Shown here one piece after another: positions 1 through 12,574 of a stretch of DNA of 64,000 nt. Each line of letters opens with the position of its first letter. Within the stretch, counting starts at the first letter, position 1. The DNA comes from Panulirus ornatus. Taxonomy: Eukaryota; Arthropoda; Malacostraca; Decapoda; Palinuridae. The notes beneath the pieces are model-generated. The model saw nothing but the letters and a program-made list of their open reading frames with translations. It did not search any database and was not told the origin of the DNA. The stretch lies in contig NC_092228.1 of NCBI RefSeq assembly GCF_036320965.1, positions 13,844,807 to 13,908,806 of the forward strand, given 5' to 3'. The position numbers and the translations under genes are program-made.

Positions 1-624
1 AGTCATCATCCCTGAAAGATTCTGGGGAATCCTATGTAGTTGCCCTTGACGTATCCAAACCCTCTGTACCGGGTTATCATCTCTAAAGCGCCCCCCCCCC
101 CCTGATATCTAGCTTCCTCTCTGGCCGATCTATCTCCATGGTTGTTGAAGGATCAGCCTCCTCACCTATCTCCCATCACCAACGGCGTCCCTCCAGGTTC
201 TGAACATGCCCTGTCCGCAATGTTGGTTCACCGTTTTCTCTTCTATAGGTATTACTTTGGGTTTTTTGCTCCCAGCTGGCTTTATCAGTGGCCCCCACCG
301 CGAGCAAAGACCACGTAAATATTCGGCAAGCTGCTGCGTCTTATGATTACTATGTGGTCGTTGGCAACTAAAGGGTGGGTCGGTTTGATAACTGTTTCTT
401 TCCCTACACCTCGAAGCATTGGAACTCTGTATCCTCTTTCCCAGTAACTATGACCTGGCACATTTTGAAAGACAACTTTTTCACTTCATCCAAAATTTGG
501 TAAATACTTTCCCTTCTCTCTTCTTTTTCCCTTTCATTAACCACTGTATTTCTATTAAGGCCCGGCCTTAATGTGAAGTTTTGTCCGTGACCAGAGCCTC
601 TAATGTAAAAAAAAAAAAAAAAAA
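1..624 (+). mobile_element. Jockey-like non-LTR retrotransposon, 3' part, internally deleted
   Basis: Translating the plus strand across shifting frames gives reverse-transcriptase pieces: ESYVVALDVSK (palm motif A region) near 30-55, then RSISMVVEGSA-like and ITNGVP (the GVPQGS motif region) near 125-195. It then jumps directly to the C-terminal segment beginning VHRFLFYRYYFG near 225. The palm motif C and several hundred bases are missing, so this is an internally deleted copy. The last part matches the C-terminal ends at 12575-12925, 25975-26475 and 32570-32990 (minus). An 18-base A run at 607-624 is the likely poly(A) tail. The 5' part lies outside the window. It is a dead copy with several frameshifts. 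Confidence 0.75.
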
Positions 625-3600
625 TGGATTTTGTACAGTCAACCATTACGTCTTTAGGATTTATCTACTTCTTATAAATAAGTCCCGCGTTCATTTACTA
701 TTTTTTTCTTCGTGCGTATTGCATGTGCTGTCAATGTGAGGCCCTGGCTAAGTCCGTGGCACCCAGTCATCTGCAGATGTATTTTGAAGGATCCTGTGCA
801 ACCCAGTCAGCCAGCCAATCGAATCCTCCATACTGATAACAACTAAAAGCCCAAAATACATTTACAGTACTGATTACGATATCTATGTCCAGCAGTATTA
901 CAAATTCTTAAATCAATCCCAGAGAGACATGCCTCTATCGTTCTCTGTCTAATAGCACTCGAACTCTATCGTCTGCATTCCTAATGTTCATCGGCAGCAA
1001 GCCGTTCAATAGCACTGCATCGTCCAAGTATTCACACCATCCAATCATATCCTGCCTTCCAATTTCATTCAAGTCAAACGGCATTCGAAGCGCCCAATTG
1101 CAAACCCATTTCCCCCTCAGTTTCATGTCGTTTATCAGTGCGCTGGAATCCCATCCCGAAATTTTGATGACTCTGATCTAAACAAGAGCCCCGGTGTAAG
1201 GGAACCTGAAACACGAAAAAAGAATAAAAATATGAATTGCAGGCAGGCGTATGTATGTACCTGGTCGGGAGCCCGCCAGCAACAGACTGTGGCTCTGCCT
1301 TGCGATCCACTACCGAACCTTCTGGTAAGGTTTGCTTCCGTGATGTCAAGTGACGAGAGACATCTGTACAGCGTGGAGTTGGTCAAGACTGTAATGAAAG
1401 GCTGAGCTACAAATGCATCATGGCAAGTGATTCGTTCTCAACTAAAAACCGCTGTCCCTCCGCTGTGAGAATAAAATCGATATAGAACCATACAATATGA
1501 AAAAATAAAAAAGTCTAGCAACAAAACACATTCGTTATACTAAAACTTCACACCACTTACTCATATTAGTAATTAATTAAAGGGAATCGCATGCATACAT
1601 AAACATATGTCATTCACGCGTAAGAGTTGAGCTAAAAAAAGCAGTGGTACTCACCATAATGAACTGACGAAGATGAAGACGGTCACCTACAGGATGGTGG
1701 TAGTCACAATACCAGTAAGTGGATGGCAGGAGACGAGGGAAGAGTAGCAGTAGCAGGGGTGGCCGGGGGGGAACGCTAATCCTCCCTCCAGTCCGCGCCA
1801 GCAACCCTCGCTACACACCAGTTGTGATGACACAAACGCTGGTGGAGGACGTTCACAACTACCCTTACCCTCAGCGTGAGGAATATTTGGGAGGGTTGGA
1901 TTTTCCTTTTGTTAATAAATGAGATCAAAATGGGTTCACTGTCCTTTTCAATCTGCAGCACAATTTTTTTCCCCTAAGTAAATATCAGTTCACTTTGATC
2001 CTCCGTTAAAGGATTAATTTTTGCAAGTGCTTGTGTACCCAGTGGTTAAGTAATCAGCAGCCTGAGTGAGCTTGGAATGATGAACCAGGAGCACAGATTA
2101 GCCCGGTTTAACCAATGGGGATCACATACGCGCTCAGACTTGACCAGCCAGAACCAGTCTTACAGGGGCTTCATAAACACTGAAGCGCCAGAAGCAGTGG
2201 TCTGATTCTTATGATGACGTTGCCAAAACAATTTTTTTTTCTACTGCATTCACAAAAACACTTTTACATATCACGATCACTTTTATTACTAATCTGGATT
2301 TTTTGCTCTAAATATTACTTTCAACTGTGTCGAATCAAAGCTCTAAAATGCAGATGAAAAGTGTAATGTCAATAATGGACAATTACTGTCACGACCTGAG
2401 GGAGCAAAAAATGAGATATCAATTACACACCTAAAAAGATCCAATAAACTGTACCTGTTGGATATCAAAATCATATTAGTATCCGGACACAACGCAGCCT
2501 AGCTTAACCCCATTAAAGAGCATCTCTCTCTTCATAAAACATGGAGTGATTTTGTTATATGAAACAAAACCTTATCCTAAGCACTGGTTTATCGTATGTC
2601 ATTAATTATATCACTTCTTCATCCGGGAAAAGAAAAAAATATCCAAAGACACACCAGATGCACAAGATTTATGTCACCACAGGATATTACAAGAATTAAT
2701 GTCGCCCATATATCCCGCAAACCCGAATTGCTGGGATCCACGCTAACCATGATGCCAACATACGGAATCGTATTTCCCGAGCGACCTTCGGGTCTCAGAG
2801 ACCACGAAACTTTCTCTCATGTGTGTGGGTGTGTATATCGGGAAGTGTGCCCACACTGATGTGTACTCACACTGTTTAAAAATGCTTGCGAGTGTATTGA
2901 TGCCGATGTGGAATTTGCCGCGAGGCTGTGCGAGTGTGCGTGCGTGAAGTACGCGTCGGTCAGTAACGTTCGTGTTTGCACGAGGTTTTATGCGTTCTAG
3001 TGAAAGTGATTTTGTTGCGCACATAAATATAACTTTTCTTACACCCTTTAATCTTATGAAATATTCATTCATCCGTTATCCATCCCGTACTAATTCTCAC
3101 AATCCTTAGCCGATATAAATATCCCATTCACTCGTTTTCTTAAAGTATGCCTTAGAAACTACAGTTACGGCTTCGTTTACTTCTTGAACTGCTGAGGACG
3201 ACGGAACAATTGAGTGGCTATTCATTGTGATGGCGTGCACATTCCTTGGCTTGACCCTTACACGTCGTGTTCATGAGGTTAAGTTACGTACATGGACAAT
3301 TCAGCATTACAGTTACAATTCAGCACTCTATCTAGTACTAATACGAGAGCCCAGGCAAATGGTGATGTAGGGCGAATTGTTTGATACGGTCAGCTCATCA
3401 AAAAAAAAATCGACAAGGGGAAATGGAGATGAACCTTACCAAAATTCACCGGGGAAGTTCCAATACGAGTATGAAAAATCTCCGTCAAGGGAGGATGCAA
3501 TCACGCTCTACACTCCATCAACCCCTGACAAAGGGCTAACGATCCAACATTTATGCCAAGTTAGCACGAAAAAAAAAAAAAAAAAAAAGGTCGTGTCAGA

Positions 3601-4127
3601 AGAGAGGAGAACATCGAGGGTATGTGTAATGCCATATTAGAAAGGTTTTTACTTGAAATTTTGACTCCGACAACGGTAAACTCGTTATTTTTACATGCGT
3701 TGATTAGGATGTCCATTTTACAGTCGATCTCCCACATCATTCTCGTGGCAAACGTACTTTCAAAGAGAGGAATTATTTCCCTTAACTTTCACAAATTTCA
3801 ACCTGTAATGTACGTACGTACGTCAGACAAGCTCTCCAAGTTATGTATGGAAATATTTTCTGCCTTTCTTGCAAAGAAAAAAAAGTTGTAAATCAATGTC
3901 TTGTGAACTCCAACACGATGATGAAAATTAACTTTTCAAGACAAAAAAAAAAAAAAGCCACAAGTTGCAACAAACGTGAGGATTTGATTACGTTCCCCTA
4001 AATAGACAGAAAGTTGATTTCCTCATTTACTGGTTCTCCCCTAAGTCCTGCTTTACCCCTCCCTCAATACTCCCCTTCCCCTGGGAACAGCTCCCTCATA
4101 TTTACACTTGGGACTAATAGTCACGTG

Positions 4128-4131
<4 letters not shown>
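625..4131. other. No gene seen; non-coding stretch
   Basis: Only short ORFs without family motifs, codon bias or splice context occur here on either strand. A-runs occur near 3571-3588 and 3942-3956. GC rises briefly around 1700-1810 without a recognisable protein. I see no RNA gene. Confidence 0.6.

Positions 4132-4192
<61 letters not shown>
4132..4192. repeat. (TG)n microsatellite
   Basis: An uninterrupted run of about 30 TG dinucleotides. The minus strand reads as a poly Thr-His ORF, which is an artefact of the repeat. Confidence 0.98.
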
Positions 4193-4193
<1 letters not shown>

Positions 4194-4484
4194 GTAAAGT
4201 TGAGGAGGAGAGTCGACGGTGTTTCAGAGAGGGAGGGAGGAGAAGGGGATAAACCACGAACACAACTGAAAGAGGAGGCTGCTCCAGGAAAGACGGCAGT
4301 TACAGACTTGAGAATCGTGAGGCGAGGTGGGTTTGGGAGCGCAGATGCGAGGTGTGTAATTGTTCCATGATCTCTGTTCTCATCAAACATGTGGTCATGG
4401 GAGCTTACCTCGAATTTATTCCCTGTTTCCGTTGGTAAACACTATTAAATATGACAGGATATATCTTGTGCCGTAGATGCACCT

Positions 4485-4859
4485 CTACGTGGAGGAGGGG
4501 CTCAATGACTGGCCATATGGCATCGGCCAGGATCCTGATGGGTAAAGTAGGTCGTCCAAGAGGGTTCCGGGGACAGCAACGCCGCCGATGATATCGCGAA
4601 GGTCGTGCGTCCCTGCTTCTGAACCCGGATAACCGCCCTTACCCGGAGCACAAAGCGGATATAGGGTTCTTGGGACTTCACCGGGAGCGTTGAGCGTGTG
4701 TGTCTGGCCGGCCGTGAGCCCGCGGGCCACATTCTTATAACCATTAAAAGGAACAAGCTGAGTGTAACCAGCCGTGGGTGCGTTTCCAGCCGTTAACGAT
4801 CTCGCCGACCGTCGGCGTCTATGCCACGATGTGTTCTGAGACTTGAAAACTTCAGACAT
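4485..4859 (-). CDS. Candidate small protein or first coding exon, 124 aa, unrecognised
   Basis: The ORF opens with ATG in a favourable context (AAACAATGT, A at -3) and runs 124 codons to a TAG at its end. It lies in a local CpG- and GC-rich island within AT-rich flanks. The product begins MSEVFKSQNTSWHRRRRSAR and is rich in Gly, Pro, Leu and Thr, unlike the Ile/Lys/Asn-rich chance ORFs around it. Short echoes SLTAG and GLTAG occur in it. The middle (APGEVPRTLYPLCAPGKGG) and end (DLRDIIGGVAVPGTLLDDLL) look like ordinary protein sequence. No signal peptide or membrane segment is visible. I do not recognise a family. A GTAGAG at the stop could be a weak donor, so it might be a first exon. It could equally be chance in a GC-rich patch. 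Confidence 0.4.
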   Translation of the reverse strand: MSEVFKSQNTSWHRRRRSARSLTAGNAPTAGYTQLVPFNGYKNVARGLTAGQTHTLNAPGEVPRTLYPLCAPGKGGYPGSEAGTHDLRDIIGGVAVPGTLLDDLLYPSGSWPMPYGQSLSPSST

Positions 4860-5484
4860 TGTTTACTTTCCCACAACGAGAGATGCATCAGGACGCGGGC
4901 AGGGTCACTGAGGCTACCGTAAGCTCCTCCTCCGACCTCGTAACTAGCCTGAAGCTTCAGCAACCCCCCCCCCTCCCAAGCGTGACGAGGCCCCGGGCAT
5001 CTGCAGTAACGGTTACCACACATCGTGTGATTCGTTCTCACTACATAGGGTTGTCGAACAGACGTAACCCATGAGGGGAAAGTGACAGCTAATGCTTTTT
5101 TTCTTTTTTTTTTAAACTGAATTACGTCAGCGGGAGGGACAGGTGCATGGTTCCAAGATGATTAACAAGCACACACACCGGAATGACCCGCTTACAGGTC
5201 CTGCAACAACCACCCGGTACCGTTCAGTTCCCACACCACACCAAACCAGCTAACTGTCCGCACGCTAAATCCACTGGTCGCCCTCACACGATCGTCCACG
5301 CTCTCCGGCACTCTGGGTTTTACCATACAGTTTTCTACGCACACCTGCAGACATGTCATTCACCGCATGTGGTAATCATTATCAACGTTAAAGCCCATGA
5401 ATATATAAGTACAGTAACAGGCAGAGCTGAAAAAAAAGGGGTGAAAGAACGCTTCATATCCATGAACTTAACAGTATTATACCA
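4860..5484. other. No gene seen; GC-rich then AT-rich flank
   Basis: On the minus strand this lies immediately upstream of the 124-aa ORF and could hold its 5' leader, but I see no TATA box or clear initiator. The overlapping ORFs in other frames have no family features. A T-rich run sits at 5098-5112. Confidence 0.5.

Positions 5485-5556
<72 letters not shown>
5485..5556. repeat. (TG)n/(TA)n microsatellite
   Basis: A few TG units lead into about 32 TA units. Ile-Tyr ORFs read through it on both strands are artefacts. Confidence 0.98.
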
Positions 5557-5558
<2 letters not shown>

Positions 5559-6899
5559 CAGAGACAAGCGTCAGTTTACCCATGAACAAACAGGTCATTC
5601 AGTAGCAGCAGCCACGCCAGCACAAGCCGGGGGTTAGTCAGGCGGACACGCGAAGTTTGATTTATGGGACGAACAGTCGAACGAAATAAAACTAAACCAT
5701 ACTCACTGTACTGGTACGTCGTGCGAGATTTTGGCGAGATTGTATGTTAAGCAAGACGAGGGACAATCTATAGTACATACAGTAGGTTAGTAAGGTGAAA
5801 GAGGTTAGTAGGGTGGGTGCCTGTGTGAAGTATTCAAGCAGACTTGTCTGTCGACCTTATCTCATGACGTCCCTGTTCTACCTACCATTAAATGCACGTG
5901 ACGTGAGCGGTGTGGGAAGTGGTGCCTGCCTGACACACTGTCTCACACGATACTTCAACGACTTTAAATTTCGTCTCCAATTGAACGATAAGGTTACGAC
6001 GTGACTCAGGGAGCTCAGCACTGTATATTCTTATCTGTGAAAGGGCCTATTTCGGGGTGGGGTAAAGGACACATACTCAACTGCCGTGTATGTGCCTATG
6101 AACTTAAATAAGTGAGGATACACCTCTCAAAAGATCACGTGTATGAAGTGAGTCCGTGCTGTGTGTAGAAGATGTATGCAGCCAGTGCAAGTGTGGGTGT
6201 GCGTCTTCATGAATGCTATCTAGTCTCTTCCTTCCCACTATGGCCAAGTGGCCAGGGCTGGCTCATCTGCCCGGCCCACACCAAGTCGCTGTCCACACAC
6301 CAAGCTCAATGGGCCACTGTCAACCGTGCGTCTTAACATATATTTTCAGCCTCCCAACAGGATTCTCAACGTCAGTCTTGTAGATGTGAAGTCACGTGTG
6401 CACGAACGCAGAGCGAAAGCCAGGCATCTTTGTTGTTGTCCTCTCTCTCTCTCTCTGATATGTGCAGCAGCATTGTCCTGGCTGTGTTGTGAGAAGCCTG
6501 TGACAAAGCTTCCCTTGAAGGACTCGGTACAGTTCTCCAGAGGTTAAGTCTTTTGGCAACACAGCTCCTGGCCTGGTTTGTTATCATCTTTTATGATCTG
6601 TTTTGAGAAATACATTTAGATTATACTTACCTACTATCATGGTTATTCCTTTAGTGCAAAGTCACAGTGCGACAATGCCACAGATCTTCGTGAAACCTGC
6701 ACAGAACACGTCAACAGTATCATCAAGAGCCACTCCAACCCCATCATTATAATCAAACACTTTTCGTAGGGAAGACTGTGTTCCCTATACAATCGCGTGG
6801 CCTCTGGTGTGTAGGTCGATGTGATGAGGAAATCAAGTAACTCTTCAAATCCAAAACATTCATATAATGTCTGACATTTGCACTAATAATCTAGTTCTG

Positions 6900-6975
6900 G
6901 GAGTTCCAGGGGCCTGGCCCTAGAGTGGAATGCATTAATGGTCGACCAACTTGGCAGGTCCGGCAGGACAAAGTG
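6900..6975 (+). repeat. Dispersed repeat with GGTCGACCAACTTGG core, copy 1
   Basis: The block carries a GC-rich GGGGCCTGGCCC stretch followed about 20 bases later by GGTCGACCAACTTGG. The same order appears at 14895-15000 (plus) and in reverse complement at 11539-11617. It is probably part of an old dispersed element; the element type is unknown. Confidence 0.4.
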
Positions 6976-7356
6976 ACAGCTGGTATGTGGGCCGTATGCG
7001 GAGCTCTTCATAAAAAAGTCAAGTCGGGTCATCGATCACAGGGGCGCTTATGCTTTTACTACTGACTCACTTTGCCTTCATCACCTCCTTCAATTGTTCC
7101 ACGTCAACTGTGTCTGTACCATCTTCCCCAGGAGGAGTAATGCTGCTGGTAGTGGTTAATTTTGATCTGACAACATACAATATTTTCATCTCTCGTAGGG
7201 CAGCTAGCCCTTAATCTTCCTGTCACTGTGAAAAACTAGCACAAGTAAACCAATCGCATATTTTCGAGTAAATTGTTGGCATCTGGAAATCGGAATATTT
7301 CCTCGTCCTCCACGGACAAGAGAGCAGGTAGGTCGGTGGGAGGAGATCCGTTACTC

Positions 7357-7379
7357 CACACACACACACACACACACAC
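7357..7379. repeat. (CA)n microsatellite
   Basis: A short run of about 11 CA units. Confidence 0.95.
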
Positions 7380-7827
7380 CCCAAAGCGCTCATGAACCAT
7401 CCTTTTCATGTATTTTCTTTGGAATGTGATTAGCTTTTAATCGGGTCGCTTCTACCTCCCGTTTTTTCTGCAGGTTAATACAAGTCAGACACAAAGTTTC
7501 TAATCCAACAAATGTATGGAAAAACAGTAGATGAGGTTTGGGTGTAGGGGATGAAAAGTCTTCGGATGCCCTGAAGTTTCTTTTAGTTTTTCTAAGAGCA
7601 AAAAAATATAATTTCCTAGTCTTTTTTTCATTAAGTTACTTTATTAGGCTTATTTCAGGAGTAACACAACTTTAACAAAGTTTCTGTGAGCAACAAGACC
7701 TTGTAATATGGAAACAAATCAGTCCATATATCATCTCGGTGTACGCAAGAATACTTGCTTTTTACCGTAATCCACCCAATATAGCTACTGCCGAACCCGC
7801 TACAGAGTTGGGAGATTATGTGGCGAA

Positions 7828-7931
7828 GAAACACAAGGTTAGAGCAAATACTTTTATTCTAGACGCTTCCACTCATAGTCTTCAAGCACAAATCTGTAGC
7901 ATAAATATAGTCTGCTCTAACCTTGTGTTTC
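7828..7931. repeat. Inverted repeat with 19-bp perfect arms
   Basis: The arm GAAACACAAGGTTAGAGCA at 7828-7846 recurs as its exact reverse complement at 7913-7931, with a 66-base spacer. Weaker similarity continues outside the arms. RNA from either strand could fold as a hairpin. It may be a remnant of a small inverted-repeat element. Just beyond it, CACAACAATGATCAT is directly repeated near 7952-7981. Confidence 0.75.
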
Positions 7932-10605
7932 TCCACTATCTTATGATCTTCACAACAATGATCATCACAACAATGATCATGGATACTGAACACTGACACA
8001 AACTGTTGTGATACGAAGGGTTTGATCCAGTTTCTTTTTTGTTTGCCCAAGCTAGCGGCGTTGCATGTTTAGCTCCGCGCTCTTAAGCGATGTTTAAAAC
8101 CCGAGATGTTCTCCTTCCTGTTTAGTTTTATCTCCTTCTGATATGCGGCAAACCTGTTACGTATGCAAAGAAGTTTTCTTATAAACGTCAGTCCGTCTTG
8201 GCTCCATCTCGTAGCTCATTACATCGCGTCACTTTACATGACGTGTATCAAGTTGAAGCCTTCAAAGAAAATTAGATTTGGGACGGCAATTTTACAGAAA
8301 TTCAATGCATCTTTTAGTCTTCTTTGACTGCTCTGAAAACTCCTGCCTTTGTATGTGGTAGTTTGGGCGTGAAAGTGGTTTACATCCAGAAATCGTGATT
8401 CATTTTCGACAAGAATCTTTCCTATGGACTGGGGATGTTCACAGCTGAGTGCAGTGAAGATACTTCGTCACAAGCTCTCCCAAACTCCTTATTACGATAT
8501 CGACGATTTGTATTTGTGTGTTGTTACATCTCCAGCGGGGGGGATTTCCTGTCATTGCTGTGAACGCCACACTAACCCTGAATAGAAGTTATTTACAAGA
8601 ATGTTTGTTTTCATTGTTTTTCAACGTTGAAGCTAGTCAAAAGGGGCGCCAATGGCTACACTGCCGGGATTGTCGGTGGGCAAGTAGGCAGACTCCATGG
8701 TTCAGTCCAAGCGTAGGCAGTAGTATGTGGGATACCATGTATTCTCACAGTAACACTAAGTTATTTCCACAATGTTCAGAATTCTGGCCTCCGTTTTTTT
8801 TTTTATTATTATTCTCCCTCCCTTCTCTTTCATCGCCTAGATACTGGCTCGCATTTTCTCAGCTTAAAAGGTCAGTTCAGCGCTCACCAAACAAGAACCT
8901 CTGGTTGTTTGTTATTTCGGTTCAGTATGCAGGTACTTAGGGAAGGTCCTGGTCACAGAAGGCAGAATTTGGTTTTGAATGTCCCATTTCCTGGGACCAT
9001 TCCACGATGTCCTCCATTCACTCGCACACACTTGGCCATATGAAGAGTACCGTTTTCTTTCATTTAAGAGCTTTTTGTACATCCTGGAGGTGGAAAAAAA
9101 AGTTTCTAGCATAGACGGTTACCTGATTCAGGAAGTCAAACATACACTAGCAACTTTCACCACAATACGTCTCGGCCTGTGCGACTTAACCAGACCAATA
9201 TGTTTATTATGGTTCCGTGGAACTCGTACAGTTTGGTTCCTTTCACAAAGCAGAGTGATTGAGGATTCTGGCTCGTTTTGTTTTACAACAATCAGGAGGA
9301 CATGATGACGACGGTGGTTTTCTCGCAAGGCTGCCCTGCTATTTCCTGTCCTTCGCCTTGATCATGCATGATACATGATTTGTTCACTTCCAAGTTTAGG
9401 ACTTCCTTTAACTCACAGGCCGTAAATCAACAGGTGATACCAGCACAAATCAATCACCCCTTTCAGCACGACAGTGCGACCCGTAAGTGTCAGTTCAAAT
9501 GCCCAACCGAGTAAGAATACCAGGCATTTAAGGCTACCTTTCTTGAAAAACCAGTACACCTTCTCTTCAATTCCTATGTACATCTGATTTAAGAGGCGAG
9601 AGGCCAGAGTTAAATCTCCAGTCAAATGTCATCCACTTTGGGAGAGACTTAAAATCCCTCAAGGGTATCGTGGCCAATGCACAGTCCTATTATAGCACAC
9701 AAATCAAGTCAAGCGAAGCGTCTCTAACGAGAATGAAGGCTGAAAAAGAAACCCTCACATCACACATCAATGTCTAGATTATCTGAAAAGTGAAAAGTTT
9801 CCTCGTGTGTGTGTATACGTGTGGGTGGAGGTGGTCGCGTGTGTGCATGGTATCCTGAGTTAGGGTAAGTGGCCGGGTGTCACAGGTTCGTTGAATAATT
9901 TTGGTTGCTCATTTATTTTACCTTCAATGATTTCTTACAAGTACAAGCACAACAATGCAGACACATAAACCCACATAATGAAAAGTTTCTTATATTCGCA
10001 ACGGAGGACATAATGCTAAAAAAAAAAAAAAGTATTTCTTTGAGGCAACATAAGCAAGTAAAAAAAAAACATCTCTTTCTTACAGAAATGGCAGAGTGGG
10101 CTGGACGAAGCGCCAACCCTAACCCCTCACCTGTGACGCTCTGACTGAGGTGCCAAGTACCAGTTATCCTGGACGTCTTCCCGCGGTGTATCAAGATGCA
10201 AAATTATCAGCAGTTGGGAACTGACTGTTCTCACCTGTATGTTTAACTAACGTATCATAAACATAGTGTTTATAAGCACGATAAGAAAATATATCATTCT
10301 TTAAGCACAAGCAGAAAGAGGTTTATGTAATCCGGATGTATATGAATTGTTGGCCACTGATATCAAAGCAAACGTGTAAATGGAGGAAAACACAAGTATG
10401 AATTCACTGTAAGAGTTTTTCTCAACACTTACCAACAAATTCATATCATCAGAGGAAACGTGAGAGTTAAATAACCATCCACATAACAAAAGAATGTACA
10501 AGCAGACCTCTTATATCTAATACCGAACAGTTTCTAAGACAGCTTAGAAATGTGAAATATGTAATACTCTAGTTTTTTGCGTCCCATCCTTGTGAAACCG
10601 GGGAC
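7932..10605. other. No gene seen; non-coding stretch
   Basis: The longest open frame here (140 codons at 8518-8940, plus) is rich in Ser, Phe and Leu and crosses a T-rich run; it has no motif I know. A-runs occur near 10018-10031. I can assign no transposon. Confidence 0.55.
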
Positions 10606-10705
10606 GCTGACGTAGAATATCATCAATAATTAGCAGACTAATTATCATAAGAAATCGATTGTGCTGACGCAGAATATCATCACTAACTAGCCATCTAATT
10701 ATCAA
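10606..10705. repeat. Two direct copies, 57-bp period
   Basis: The block beginning GCTGACGTAGAATATCATCA at 10606 recurs at 10663 with a few substitutions, and each ends in CTAATTATCA. It is a simple local duplication in AT-rich DNA. Confidence 0.75.
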
Positions 10706-10877
10706 CCTCCACGTCTTTATTTGTGAAAAGACAAACGTTTCACCATTTTTTGTAGTCCTGTTAATCGTTGAAGGCAGTTTCTCTATATGTTTAGGCCTTG
10801 ACTGCAATCCCTTCATGGTTATCATCATCATTGTTATTACCATCTACCGCAATGTTGTTGTACATATATAAATACTT

Positions 10878-11340
10878 GTCTGCCGTTTCAGCTGTTAGCG
10901 AGGTAACGCCAAGAACAAAGAACGACCTCATTTCTTTATAGTCATTCTCCTTCTGTCATGTGTAACGCACCGAAACCAGAGACCCCAATCCCCAGCCAAA
11001 TCAAACAGACCTTTCCGTGGTTTCCCCTGACCACTTCACATGTCCTGTTTCCGCCCTTGTATACCATATACCTTCAATGCGCCTTATTTCATGCATGCCT
11101 CTCATCCTCCAGTGTGTTCAGGTCCAGATAAATCAATGCCTCATCTATTCCATCCTTCAATATTCTCGGTATCTTCCTTCCAATCGTTCCTTAAACTTTT
11201 GACACATATCGTTTAAGTCTCTCTTCATTCATCCTCTCCATATGTCCGAACTATTTCAGCATACCCTGTTCAGCTCTCTCAATCGTATTCTGCTCACTAA
11301 CACAACTTTCCTTCGATGTCAATCCTTACAATTCAATCCT
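10878..11340 (-). mobile_element. RTE-like retrotransposon 3' end, decayed
   Basis: The plus-strand text follows the reverse complement of the 3' region of the RTE-like copies. It starts with a worn AGCGAGGTAACGCCAAG, then the CATGTGTAACGCACCGAAACC block, the TTTCCGTGG/CACTTCACATG block, and finally reverse-transcriptase C-terminal sequence matching the TGGTTTGGGCACATGGAGAG region of the better copies. It is old and has many substitutions and frameshifts, with no open frame. Confidence 0.7.
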
Positions 11341-11538
11341 ACTGGTGCGACAACTATGGAAGACTTTGTGTAATACATCCTCTGAAATCCATCTGTACAA
11401 TATGCGGACAAATAGAGAACACCTTAAACATCTGAGGCCAAGAATTTCAACACCTTGCAATCTACCATCATAAACAGCATGGGATGCACGGTACAGAAGT
11501 TCAAGAGTGCAGTGGACAAATAACTACAAAGTGTAGCA

Positions 11539-11617
11539 GACCATCCAGCCTGTGGCTTCCAACATATTGGTCGACCAACGGCCCAATCCATCAGCCTGGG
11601 CCCAGCCCAGGCTTTGA
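11539..11617 (-). repeat. Dispersed repeat with GGTCGACCAA core, copy 2
   Basis: In reverse complement this reads a GGGCTGGGCCCAGG stretch, then GTTGGTCGACCAATATGTTG, then GGAAGCCACAGGC. This is the same order as the copy at 14895-15000. Confidence 0.5.
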
Positions 11618-12574
11618 GGATGAACACTTTCGAAGACTTCAAGAGGCATCCACATCATATATTGTCCCAAAGCCTTTTATTTCAATCACATCCACCTCTT
11701 CCGTTCTGAAAACAACAACAAAGCCCATACAACACTAACGTACGGAATAATACTATCCAGTTAAGTGGCAACAGCAGCCCTTTACTCTCATCCAAACACC
11801 TAATATCTGGCCTAACCCACCATAACTGGTCCTACTTTCCATTTACTTCCTGAAACACATAAATAGTCATAGTCCCCGAGCACCTTGCATAAGACTACCG
11901 GGAGAATAGAGGTCAATGTCGGCCTGGCTACTCTACAGTAGGCTTCCGCCACCACCTGTTCCCTCATCCCTGCCCCCTTTGTCTCTCTCTTTCTCTCCGA
12001 CAATTGGTTTTTGTTCCCTGAACAAGAGCAGGCAACACAAACATACGTCTGGCAGGACGCACTCATCACTGGGTTTCAGTTGTCAATGATGTACGCCGAT
12101 TTTCCCAACATAATTTTCCTTTCCTTTATTATGCAATAAAAAAATGCAGTCAAAACAGGTCGCAATTATCGATATTGTAACAACCTTTTCTGCAAAAGTG
12201 GAATGTTCAGTGGAGATATTCAAAATATGGCCTGGATAAATACCAACAAAGCGTACCATTGATTTGATTTCATATTTGCGCCAAGAGCGGAGAGGCAGAA
12301 AAGACAGAGTTCACAATAGGTCCACGGACTGAGCCTCACTAAATGTGCACCACACCAGCATTAATGTGGCGACTACGTATGTTTACGGGCAGCTGCTCCA
12401 ACAGCTGAGGAACAACATCAGGTTGTTGGGTTAGAACAATACCCGAAATCATCGTTAGGAATGTATTTAAGTTACTGCCCTAAAATATGATGTGGCAGCT
12501 CTTGCTGGAGATTCAAGTCTCAAGCAATCCCGACTGAATCCTCTTACTCTGACCCAAATTTCTCCCGTCGCACA
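11618..12574. other. No gene seen; non-coding stretch
   Basis: Only short ORFs without motifs. The 85-codon minus ORF at 11812-12069 has no recognisable domain. Confidence 0.55.

Larger units (their letters stand above)
5557..7827. other. No gene seen; non-coding with small repeats
   Basis: No ORF here shows family motifs. The stretch contains a (CA)n run at 7357-7379 and one copy of a dispersed motif at 6900-6975, listed separately. A CT run near 6440-6457 is also present. Confidence 0.55.

Noticed and set aside
2743..3072. 109-codon minus ORF
   Set aside because: No motif, no splice context, and length is expected by chance in a window of this size.
5183..5605. 140-codon plus ORF ending in Ile-Tyr repeats
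   Set aside because: The second half is the TA array; the first half has no motif, splice context or similarity I know.
8518..8940. 140-codon plus ORF
   Set aside because: Composition follows T-rich DNA and no motif is visible.
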